From positions 24,415-88,414 of the forward strand of contig DATGMF010000090.1 in the NCBI GenBank assembly GCA_035293765.1: DNA of 64,000 bases. Direction: 5' to 3'. This document shows positions 33,274 through 40,660 of this stretch, in pieces. The position numbers and the translations under genes are program-made. The stretch is from DASRHT01 sp035293765 (lineage in GTDB: Bacteria; Chloroflexota; Ktedonobacteria; Ktedonobacterales; Ktedonobacteraceae). How positions within the stretch are numbered: position 1 is the first letter of the stretch; each line of letters opens with the position of its first letter. The notes under the pieces are model-generated. The model was not told the DNA's origin and searched no databases. It saw only the letters and a program-made list of their open reading frames with translations.

Positions 33274-33578
33274 TCATTTGTCCAGGCAATCGCGCAAACT
33301 TTTTGCCAGATCCTGGGCATATCTGGTGCGACCTGTGACATGCGTACCCGGCACCATATAGATGTCAACATTGTGCCAGCCAGAATGCGCTCCCAGTCTT
33401 TCCGGCGCCGCGCGTCGTCCTCTCTGGTCCAGAAAACAGCTATCCGACCGGCGTAAAGAGTAATGTTGTAGGAAGCAGCCCACCAGTTAAAGATGCTCAA
33501 GTAGTTCTGGCGCAAATTTTCTATGGGAGGCAATAACGATTGAAAATTGGGATGGGCGGCTTCAACCTCTCTATTCTC
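33274..33578 (-). pseudogene. NRPS-type thioesterase C-terminal remnant with frameshift
   Basis: Upstream of the frameshift the frame reads PPIENLRQNYLSIFNWWAAS and LYAGRIAVFWTRED, then KDWERILAGT. In a second frame it continues VDIYMVPGTHVTGRTRYA and DLAKSLRDCLDK followed by a stop. Joined, this is the C-terminal third of an NRPS/PKS thioesterase domain (PGRI.LFW...W..L..G...V..VPG.H). One or a few bases were gained or lost near 33365-33378. No upstream synthetase is present here. The remnant hints at a former biosynthetic cluster. Confidence 0.6.
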
Positions 33579-33738
33579 TCAGCGTAATATATCAATATAA
33601 AAGCCATAGGAATTCGTATACTAATTGGTAAGGGGCCAACCTTATCTGATCAAGATAGCTGTACTTTAGCCGCTTTCCTTACTTTTGGCAAGTCATCTCT
33701 TCCAACCAGGAACGCCTGGGCATGATGCGGATAAGTGC

Positions 33739-34932
33739 TTAATACCCAAATAAAAGGAGAAGGGGCGATGTCATCATGGTGGTAACAACAGCCATGATAA
33801 CCAGCATAGCAAAAAGTGTGGGGGAAAGTACGCCGAGGTCCAGCCCGATATTAAGAACAATAAGTTCTACTAACCCTCGTGTATTCATAAGGATGCCAAA
33901 AGTAAGCGCCTCGCGCCAGGACTCTCGCATCATCAAGGCTGCAAGCGCCCCTCCTCCGAGCCTGCCAATACACGCGACCAGCAACACAAGGAGACACAGG
34001 AGCAGGAGGGCTGGAGAGTGAATCAGGCCAATCTGGGTGCGCAACCCGCTATATGCAAAAAATATGGGAAGAAATAAGGTATCGTTCACCAGATCAACCC
34101 TGCGGATCTGTTCCACAAAAGCAGCCTTACGGGGTAAAATCAGGCCCATCACGAAAGCTCCGAACACAGGATGAATACCTATTGCATTTGTCAAATAAGC
34201 AGAGAGCAGGAGTAGAAGCATCGTCATCACAATCGGCAGTTGCTGCGATTGTAATCGACGCTCAGCCCAGATCAGCAATGGGCGAACGAGGGCGAACATG
34301 ATGAGAATAAAGAGAATGACGCAGGCTAGCGTCACAACGACAGAAAGCAAACCTCTGGCGTAAATGACGGCGATAACAAGCGCCAGCAAACACCAGGCGA
34401 GCACATCACCAATGGCGGCGCAAGTCAACGCCAGGGTACCAACTCTGGTATTAGTCATCTGTTTTTCTACAAGCAGACGAGCCAGGACGGGGAAAGCTGT
34501 AATTGCCATCGCGGTTCCCACCATGAGAAGAAAAGAAAATTGCGTCGCACGATTGCCCGCGAAGTCTGGATACAGGAAGAGCGCCAACGTGGCTCCAGTT
34601 AGTAGTGGCAGCAAAACGCTACTCAAAGAGGCGATAATAGCTTTGCGATGCTGAGTAAGCATTGCCTGTGTATCCAGGCGGGCGCCCAGGGAGAACATGT
34701 AGATGATCAGCCCAACATCACCAAAAGTTTGCAATGTGGGAAGTGCGTTAGCAGGAAAAAGCGTCGCCTCCAGGCCAGGAAGTACACTTCCCAACAATGA
34801 TGGTCCCAGCACTAACCCTGCGAGAATCTCCCCAACTACCCATTGTTGACCAATACGTTGGCACAGGACACCGCAGAGCTGTACGGTGGCAAGAATGACA
34901 ATTAACTGGAGCAGAATTTGTCCTGTTAGCAT
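33739..34932 (-). CDS. Cation/proton antiporter (CPA2, KefB/NapA-like)
   Basis: The 397-residue protein has about 12 membrane helices. CPA2 landmarks are ILAGLVLGPSLLG near the start, the unwound helix region AMAITAFPVLARLL with IGDVLAWCLLALV, then HPVFGAFVMGLILPR and MNTRGLVELIVLNIGLDLG. It lacks the C-terminal TrkA-N domain of Kef channels. It should exchange Na+ or K+ for protons. It lies downstream of the MFS and GNAT genes on the same strand with a 109-bp gap, and could supply ion tolerance or be unrelated to the peptide locus. Confidence 0.88.
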   Translation of the reverse strand: MLTGQILLQLIVILATVQLCGVLCQRIGQQWVVGEILAGLVLGPSLLGSVLPGLEATLFPANALPTLQTFGDVGLIIYMFSLGARLDTQAMLTQHRKAIIASLSSVLLPLLTGATLALFLYPDFAGNRATQFSFLLMVGTAMAITAFPVLARLLVEKQMTNTRVGTLALTCAAIGDVLAWCLLALVIAVIYARGLLSVVVTLACVILFILIMFALVRPLLIWAERRLQSQQLPIVMTMLLLLLSAYLTNAIGIHPVFGAFVMGLILPRKAAFVEQIRRVDLVNDTLFLPIFFAYSGLRTQIGLIHSPALLLLCLLVLLVACIGRLGGGALAALMMRESWREALTFGILMNTRGLVELIVLNIGLDLGVLSPTLFAMLVIMAVVTTMMTSPLLLLFGY

Positions 34933-35041
34933 TGCTCTCGGATTGTGCGATGCATTGATACTTCCTCATTGCATAAGACAAACGCAAAACGGGGGTGGAA
35001 CATCGTACGCTATATTGTCCAGGGAAAGCAATTCAGGGGCT

Positions 35042-36226
35042 TCAGGACGACGGTTTCGGTTCTAACGATGTTACCCGTTTGCGGCTACTCATAACCAGTA
35101 AAGCCGCTGTGATACCCAGAATACCGCAGAGTACCCATAAGCTTTTAGGATTCCATGTAAACAGGAGCGCGCCAAGTACTGGCCCAAGAACCTGCCCTAT
35201 GCCCCACATTAAGCTCCATATCCCGTTGTAGCGACCGCGTAAGCGTTCTGGCGCAAGCGCCGCTACATAAGCGTAGGAGACGGGAGCATGGACCATCTCT
35301 CCAACTGTCCAGGTCACTGTTGTGAGAAAAAGGAGATAAATGTTACTGGCGAACGCGGTAAGCCCAAAGCCCAGCCCGACCAGGAGCATGCCGCATGCGA
35401 TAACCGGTTGCATTGGCAGCTTCTTAGTAATGCTACTGACGGGTAGTTCCAGGAACACGATGAGCGTGCCATTGACCGAGATCAACAGTCCATAAATCAC
35501 GCTGGAAAAGCCGAATGCCTTTACCTGTAGTGACAGCGAGGAGAGAAACTGGAAATAGATAAAAGCTGTAGCAACGCTGGCGAGAAGGAAAAAAAGAAAG
35601 CTTCGGTCAGTGCGAAAGTAGCGCCAGAAATCATCTACCGCCTGCTGCTGTTCTTTAGGGCCAGCTTTCTCCGGCGGCAGCGCGAAAAGCATGAGAAAAC
35701 CAAAAACCATTGATGTGAGCGCATCGCCGATAAAAATCAGCAAAAAGAAGCGCGCAGCCAGGAAACCTGCGATGGCCGGACCAATGGCAACACCCAGATT
35801 GATCGCAAGTCGGTAAAGCGCAAACGTAGTAACGTGTTTTTCCGGTGGCACGAGATCGGCAATGAGAACATTCGTTGCCGGTCGGTATAATTCTGAAGCT
35901 GCCCCCGCAGCTATCGAAAGCATAACAATCACTGGCAGTATAGCAGCCTGCGAGAGTAGCAGCACACTAACTGCCGAGGAGAACATAGAAAGGATGACCG
36001 TCTTACGCCTGCCAATTTTATCGGTAAGAATGCCTCCCAGAGAGGTTGCTCCCACAGCCCCTACACCATATGCCCCTACGGTGAGCCCTGCCTCCGTTGC
36101 TGAATATCCTTTTGAGACAAGATATAGAGCAAGAAAGAAACTCACAAAGCTCCCGAAGCGGTTAACAAACGCTCCAAGCAGCAAGATCCACAATGCTCGT
36201 GGCAGTCCCATTTTTGCCCTTATCAT
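35042..36226 (-). CDS. MFS transporter, 12-TM drug/metabolite exporter type
   Basis: The 394-residue protein has 12 predicted helices. MFS motif A is seen as GGILTDKIGRRKTVILSMF, and motif-C-like sequence GAYGVGAVGATSLGG precedes it. AAAGGGGAA stands before the ATG. It starts 32 bp after the GNAT/FemAB-like gene ends, so the two are likely cotranscribed. The neighbourhood (Trp-repeat peptide, halogenase, LuxR regulator) makes export of the product or self-protection a reasonable guess. The sequence alone gives no substrate. Confidence 0.88.
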   Translation of the reverse strand: MIRAKMGLPRALWILLLGAFVNRFGSFVSFFLALYLVSKGYSATEAGLTVGAYGVGAVGATSLGGILTDKIGRRKTVILSMFSSAVSVLLLSQAAILPVIVMLSIAAGAASELYRPATNVLIADLVPPEKHVTTFALYRLAINLGVAIGPAIAGFLAARFFLLIFIGDALTSMVFGFLMLFALPPEKAGPKEQQQAVDDFWRYFRTDRSFLFFLLASVATAFIYFQFLSSLSLQVKAFGFSSVIYGLLISVNGTLIVFLELPVSSITKKLPMQPVIACGMLLVGLGFGLTAFASNIYLLFLTTVTWTVGEMVHAPVSYAYVAALAPERLRGRYNGIWSLMWGIGQVLGPVLGALLFTWNPKSLWVLCGILGITAALLVMSSRKRVTSLEPKPSS

Positions 36227-36258
36227 AGCCCGTTCCCCTTTGAGTGAATATAAATCAA

Positions 36259-37305
36259 TCAGGAGGACCTTTCAGGTTTGCTAAGCGAAGCATAGAGTGG
36301 AACTGCTCTCAAACCCAGCTTCTCTTTTACGCTAGAGTTACCCCTTCCACCCTCTAAAAGGGTCATGCCAGAGGTGATGGCATAATGTATTGCTTCCTGA
36401 AATCCGACATAATATGGGCTAAAAGAGGTGAGGTCATAGCGCATACCGCCAGCCCATACATGGAAACAGCGCTGATCGGTGAGGCAGACCAACGCCCCAA
36501 CCAGGCGATTATCAAGCTTGACGGCGACTATTTTTACCTTTTCTCCGACCCGGTTGATGAAATCGCCAAAGGTTTCAGCAGGATAATGATATTCGGTGCC
36601 GAATCTTGCCGCAGTGGAACGGCATAGCCGCACAACCTCTTCAAGGTCACGTTCGTCAAATGGAGGCGCAAGAATCTCGGTTGTTGCATGATTCTCATGC
36701 AGACGCTTGTACTGTCTGCGCAACTCCGCTCGTACTTTACCGGGGAGCAGCTCAAGATAGCTATCAATTGTCTGCATGCCCGTTAGATCAAGACGGAAGT
36801 GCTCCCATGCCATAGAGCAGGGCATAAGTCCCACTGCCGAGAACAGGTCTACGGAATTGCGCGAACTGCCAATATTGAGAAAACCATACCAGGATGTCTT
36901 CCACTCTCTGGCTATCTTCGCTAAGGCGTTACAGGCTACCTCAACAACTTCCTGGGACTCCACGGTCATCGGTAGGCATGTATCATAGCAGTGCCAGAAG
37001 TGGCTAAACACTCCAAGTCGGCTCTTCCCTTGAAGCAGAGGGAGATTGTCCGAAACGACTCCCAGGCTTACCAGATCAAGCGCATCCTGCACATAGGCAG
37101 GGATAACTGCGAGCGGCTGATTACTCTGCTCATCTTTTACCATAAGATATACAGCCTGTAGAAAAGTTTCCAAAGGCGCATGCTCAAAGGCATGTAGTAG
37201 ATCATATTGGTAAAAGATAGGCGCTCGCGCCTCCTTGATAACTCCATCCCACTCTTCTTTATCGACGGTAGAAATTCGTTCAAAGCACTCAACTTTAAGC
37301 GGCAT
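36259..37305 (-). CDS. FemAB/GNAT-like acyltransferase (BioF2/peptidogalycan type)
   Basis: The 348-residue protein shows the double-GNAT pattern of FemAB-like transferases: FYQYDLLHAFEHAPLE at the start, YLELLPGKVRAELRRQYKRL in the middle, and a C-terminal acetyltransferase segment AVKLDNRLVGALVCLTDQRCFHVWAGG with SPYYVGFQEAIHYAI and LEGGRGNSSVKEKLG. Such proteins attach acyl or aminoacyl groups, some from aminoacyl-tRNA. ATG at 37305 is used; the frame opens with a GTG two codons earlier. It leads a minus-strand operon with the MFS gene. A role in acylating the peptide product or a precursor is possible. Confidence 0.8.
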   Translation of the reverse strand: MPLKVECFERISTVDKEEWDGVIKEARAPIFYQYDLLHAFEHAPLETFLQAVYLMVKDEQSNQPLAVIPAYVQDALDLVSLGVVSDNLPLLQGKSRLGVFSHFWHCYDTCLPMTVESQEVVEVACNALAKIAREWKTSWYGFLNIGSSRNSVDLFSAVGLMPCSMAWEHFRLDLTGMQTIDSYLELLPGKVRAELRRQYKRLHENHATTEILAPPFDERDLEEVVRLCRSTAARFGTEYHYPAETFGDFINRVGEKVKIVAVKLDNRLVGALVCLTDQRCFHVWAGGMRYDLTSFSPYYVGFQEAIHYAITSGMTLLEGGRGNSSVKEKLGLRAVPLYASLSKPERSS

Positions 37306-37460
37306 ATACACTACTCTTTCATTATTTAGAGGCAGTTTAATGGTTTTAACCGTTATCTATACGAGAGCATCTTCTAGCTCGCAACAAGTATACCTATTTG
37401 GCATGAACAAACACAAGTGTCAGCAGATGATTTTATGGAGGATTTTTAGGCGCGTTTAGG

Positions 37461-37527
37461 GAGGATATACATTACCTCTATCAGAGGTATACCGGGCTAA
37501 AAACTGATAGGTCATCTGGGGTATATC
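37461..37527. promoter_or_regulatory. Recurring RGGGTATAYC-like motifs, cluster 1
   Basis: GAGGATATAC (37461), GAGGTATACC (37484) and GGGGTATATC (37518) lie in the 254-bp gap between the GNAT-like gene and the LuxR-type gene; a related AAGTATACC is at 37387. The same motif recurs in two clusters around the Trp-repeat peptide gene, suggesting one regulator. Confidence 0.55.
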
Positions 37528-37559
37528 GTACTAAGCGGATCGATAGTCATGGTCGAGTA

Positions 37560-38132
37560 TCAATCCATCTTTTTCTGCTCCTTATTACGTTTCTGTGAAA
37601 TGTGCTTCATATGCGTTTTTACGGTGGAGTAGGCAATAGACAGCTCCGCCGCAATTGCATGCTTGTCCAGCCCTTCACGCACAAGGCTATCCACCTGCTT
37701 CTGCCGCTCTGTAAGCGACGCTTCTTCTGGAATGGATGGGGTAACACGAACATACTGCATCAGCCAGGGAAGCAGAATGGGATCAATCACGAAGGCTCCC
37801 TTAGGAGGTTTGAGTGCGATACGGAGGATCTCCTTCGACATATGGATAGAAAGGTAGCCGCGCGCTCCATGCTCATATGCGGCATAGAGCGTCTGTATAT
37901 CTGGTTTCGCGGCGAGAAGCACAAAATTTCCATCCGGCAACATGGTAAAATCAGCTTCCAGGGTTTGATCAACCATCACGAGATCGACAGGAGCGTTTTT
38001 CAAATGTAAGAGCAACTCTTCATTAGTGATTGCTTCGTAAATAGTAGATACGCGCGTATCTTCGCCAAAAATCGAACATAGTCCAACTCGTATTACGTCA
38101 TCAGGTACGGCAATTACAACGTGTTGTCCCAC
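37560..38132 (-). CDS. LuxR/NarL-type response-regulator-like transcription factor
   Basis: The 190-residue protein starts at a GTG at 38132 with an excellent GAGGAGG site. The N-terminal receiver-like domain reads GQHVVIAVPDDVIRVGLCSIF, with a possible phospho-Asp in LVMVDQTL and no standard Lys motif. The C-terminus has a LuxR helix-turn-helix: LTERQKQVDSLVREGLDKHAIAAELSIAYSTVKTHMKHI. The frame extends upstream to 38270 but without a ribosome site or family likeness. No sensor kinase is nearby. It is divergent from the peptide gene and flanked by the repeated GGGTATAYC motifs, so it is the best candidate regulator of the locus. Confidence 0.85.
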   Translation of the reverse strand: MGQHVVIAVPDDVIRVGLCSIFGEDTRVSTIYEAITNEELLLHLKNAPVDLVMVDQTLEADFTMLPDGNFVLLAAKPDIQTLYAAYEHGARGYLSIHMSKEILRIALKPPKGAFVIDPILLPWLMQYVRVTPSIPEEASLTERQKQVDSLVREGLDKHAIAAELSIAYSTVKTHMKHISQKRNKEQKKMD

Positions 38133-38300
38133 AAAACCTCCTCTATAAGGGAAGATCATCCTAAGCAATCGACTACTAAAGAGATAGCGCAGGGATGATA
38201 TCGGGGAAGATCGCTCTTTGCCTATCTTACATGATATACTTGCGCTACAGATAACATAGCACAAAATCATTTACTACGCAATTTAAGTGTTATAGGCCCC

Positions 38301-38394
38301 GAGGTATATTTATACACCCCTCGGCGTACCCCAAAAAATCATCCTAAAATTCCTCGGTAGACAATTGCGCTTTTCCAAAAAAAGTCGGTATACT
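38301..38394 (+). promoter_or_regulatory. RGGGTATAYC-like motifs, cluster 2, and candidate promoter of the peptide gene
   Basis: Motif copies: GAGGTATATT (38301) facing an inverted GAGGGGTGTATA (38322-38311), which together form an imperfect palindrome, and an inverted GGGGTACGCC (38333-38324). A possible promoter is TTGCGC (38365-38370), an 18-base spacer and TATACT (38389-38394), where the -10 lies in a CGGTATACTTCGG copy of the motif. The region 38133-38529 has no other gene. Confidence 0.5.
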
Positions 38395-38529
38395 TCGGAT
38401 GGGATTTTAAGAGCTAGCTCGAACATTATTCCCTAATAACGGAAAAACAATCGTAATAGTTGCTTTAGTTGAGTGATACATCGATAAGAGGTGTCACCAG
38501 TTTGCTCAGTGATGAAAGGCAATCAGCAC

Positions 38530-38751
38530 ATGGAAAAAGCAGCATATGTAGACTCCCTGAACACCTGGCTTGCACAAAATCCCGACGTAGTTGTTAAGCC
38601 GCATACCGACAACGTATGGGCGAGCGATGTCTGGAGCAGTGAAGTATGGGGCAGTGTCTGGAGCAATGATGTCTGGGGCAGCAACGTCTGGGGGAATGTG
38701 TGGAGCAACAATGTCTGGGGCAATAATGTATGGGGGAGTGTTTGGAGCTAA
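38530..38751 (+). CDS. Tryptophan-repeat peptide, candidate RiPP precursor (73 aa)
   Basis: From the ATG at 38530 (GAAAGG upstream) the peptide has a leader-like part of about 28 residues (MEKAAYVDSLNTWLAQNPDV, then VVKPHTDN). The rest is pure repeat: units 29-42, 43-56 and 57-70, each 14 residues, plus a final VWS. Every unit holds three Val-Trp pairs spaced 5, 5 and 4 residues, with Ser, Gly, Asn and Asp between, giving ten core Trp (30, 35, 40, 44, 49, 54, 58, 63, 68, 72). A longer start at 38491 or 38512 is possible. It is followed by a halogenase gene with a PqqD-like end, which suggests a ribosomal precursor whose Trp residues are modified. Alternatives are a structural peptide or a Trp-sensing leader. 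Confidence 0.75.
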   Translation: MEKAAYVDSLNTWLAQNPDVVVKPHTDNVWASDVWSSEVWGSVWSNDVWGSNVWGNVWSNNVWGNNVWGSVWS

Positions 38752-38813
38752 CTTGCCGTCTCGGCTTAACGTTACTCTGACATTCTACCAGCAAACCATA
38801 CATAAAGTGAACA

Positions 38814-38900
38814 GGGTATACCTCTCAAGTGCTGTGTGCTGAACAAGCTAATCTGAGGGGTATATCGGTTTTTATAGAAAAAAACCTCATCGCATACCCC
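38814..38900 (+). promoter_or_regulatory. RGGGTATAYC-like motifs, cluster 3, upstream of the halogenase
   Basis: GGGTATACCTC (38814), GAGGGGTATATCGG (38855) and an inverted AGGGGTATGCG (about 38900-38890) lie in the 211-bp gap between peptide and halogenase genes. This suggests separate but coordinated control of the tailoring genes. A GAGG...CCTC pairing around 38855-38888 is weak and not a convincing terminator. Confidence 0.5.
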
Positions 38901-38962
38901 TATTGTTATACTCGGTTGCTCATCCTGCGTTAACGATACGGCATTCAGTGAAAGGGAAAAAC

Positions 38963-40624
38963 ATGGAGCATTATGACGTCGTGATTGTTGGTGGGGGACC
39001 CGCTGGAAGTACAGTAGCCACGCTTGTAAAACGCTATTCTCCTCATCTACGCGTTCTTTTGCTAGAGAAAACTAATTTTCCCCGGCACCATGTCGGCGAG
39101 TCGCTATTGGCAGGCGCTTCACCTGTACTCAAGGAGATGGGAGCTTATGAGAAGGTCAGTAATTATGGCTTCGTAGAGAAGCTCGGCGCCACCTACGTCT
39201 GGGGACGAGACCGAAAGCCGTGGGGCTTTGAGTTTGATGAGATCGTGGAAAAATTTGCCCAGCACGGCCAGACAATTCCTAACATCTATACCAAAGCCTG
39301 GCAGGTCAGACGCGGAGAATATGATCATTTGCTGCTCAACCATGCGGCAGAATCCGGCGTTGAGGTTCGCCAGGGGGCTCGCGTACTGCGTGTTTTGCGC
39401 GATAAAGATGGCTCGCGCGTTACCGGCGTTGAATACCGTGATGAACACGGAACAAAAAGTGTCGGGAGTACATGGCTGATGGACTGCTCAGGGCAGGATG
39501 CTCTGCTTGGACGCGAACTGGGGCTACGCGACTATGACGAATATATGAATAACTATGCGCTCTGGGGCTACTGGAAGGGCGCGAAGTGGAAGTTTGAGTA
39601 TCTGGGTCATCCGCATCTAACGCGCATCTTCCTCGCCACCACTCCACGCGGCTGGATCTGGTATATCCCCATCAGTCAGGACACGGTAAGCGCAGGCTTC
39701 GTCACGCACCGGCAGGTTTTGAAGGAAATGAGCAATGGCCCTGAACAATTGTATCGCGAAGAGATTGATGCTTGCCCTGAAATTAGCGATCTGCTGGAAG
39801 GCGCATCTCTGGTACGGATTGCCCCTGATCAGACGCGTGACGTGTGCGCTATTCAGGACTGGTCGTATACCAGCCGACAAATGGCCGGAAATGGTTGGGC
39901 GCTGGCCGGTGACGCAGCAGGATTCGTCGATCCCATCCTTTCATCAGGGGTGATGCTGGCCCAGGAACTCGGACAGAAGGCCGCCTATGTCCTCAATTCT
40001 GCTTTTGCCTCCAGCAGCGATGAGCAGATACAGGCGTACTGGACGTTCTATGAGGAAACCTATCGTAACTTTCTGCAAGCCTATCGAGACATGGCGCGCT
40101 TCTGGTATAGCAACAATTTTTCGATGGAGACCTGGTGGTGGGAAGCTCGACGGACCTTTGATCGACACGAGGGTGGGATCAATCTGACTGATCGCGAGGC
40201 ATTCACGCGGCTCGCCTTTGGCTATGCCACGCGCGCCGAATCACTGAGCCTCTTCGGCAGTTATCCCCTCCATGAGGCGCAACAACTTGTAAATGGGCTA
40301 TTTGGCAGTCCTGTCGATACCACTGCTCTGGAGTCTACCTATGCTAACCGGCCTCTCAAACTCAAAGAAGGGGCAAAGATTACAGATGGTATGTACTTCT
40401 ACCAGGGAAGGGTGCGCACTAATCGGCGCGTGGTCGCTGATGACCGTCAGTACCTTGATCTGCACCCGGCTGAAGAAATGCTGGTAGGTCTTCTTGACGG
40501 TAGTCATACATTGGATGACCTGAACAATGCGGTGAAAGAGTTGAATACGCTGGATGTGAGAATGCCAGTGCGCAATGGACTCGATCTGCTTGTCCAGCTT
40601 GATAACATTGGAGCGCTTGCATAA
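38963..40624 (+). CDS. Flavin-dependent halogenase with C-terminal PqqD-like (RRE) domain
   Basis: The 553-residue protein has an FAD fold (VVIVGGGPAGSTVATL), the family sequence NFPRHHVGESL, the conserved Lys73 in GFVEKLGATYVWG and the halogenase signature WIWYIP (231-236), so it should form HOCl/HOBr from FADH2 and direct it through the Lys. Later come GDAAGFVDPILSSGV and a helical domain. The last 65 residues or so (YLDLHPAEEMLVGLLDGSHT, LDDL, then GLDLLVQLDNIGAL) resemble PqqD, the fold that serves as the leader-binding RRE in RiPP enzymes. It lies downstream of the Trp-repeat peptide. ATG at 38963 with AAGGGA. It probably halogenates Trp side chains in that peptide. Needs a flavin reductase, none seen here. 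Confidence 0.85.
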   Translation: MEHYDVVIVGGGPAGSTVATLVKRYSPHLRVLLLEKTNFPRHHVGESLLAGASPVLKEMGAYEKVSNYGFVEKLGATYVWGRDRKPWGFEFDEIVEKFAQHGQTIPNIYTKAWQVRRGEYDHLLLNHAAESGVEVRQGARVLRVLRDKDGSRVTGVEYRDEHGTKSVGSTWLMDCSGQDALLGRELGLRDYDEYMNNYALWGYWKGAKWKFEYLGHPHLTRIFLATTPRGWIWYIPISQDTVSAGFVTHRQVLKEMSNGPEQLYREEIDACPEISDLLEGASLVRIAPDQTRDVCAIQDWSYTSRQMAGNGWALAGDAAGFVDPILSSGVMLAQELGQKAAYVLNSAFASSSDEQIQAYWTFYEETYRNFLQAYRDMARFWYSNNFSMETWWWEARRTFDRHEGGINLTDREAFTRLAFGYATRAESLSLFGSYPLHEAQQLVNGLFGSPVDTTALESTYANRPLKLKEGAKITDGMYFYQGRVRTNRRVVADDRQYLDLHPAEEMLVGLLDGSHTLDDLNNAVKELNTLDVRMPVRNGLDLLVQLDNIGALA

Positions 40625-40660
40625 GATCGTGATGAGATTGTGAGAAGAGAGGAGCAAAAC

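Noticed and set aside
38614..38748. 42-bp repeats as a CRISPR-like or satellite array
   Set aside because: The repeats stay in frame with conserved Val-Trp codons and differ mainly at other codons, so they are protein-level repeats in a coding sequence.
38530..38751. Trp-rich tail as the C-terminus of a larger secreted peptidase
   Set aside because: Some S8 peptidases end in VWG-type repeats, but the frame here is closed upstream within 40 bp and no protease domain or remnant precedes it.
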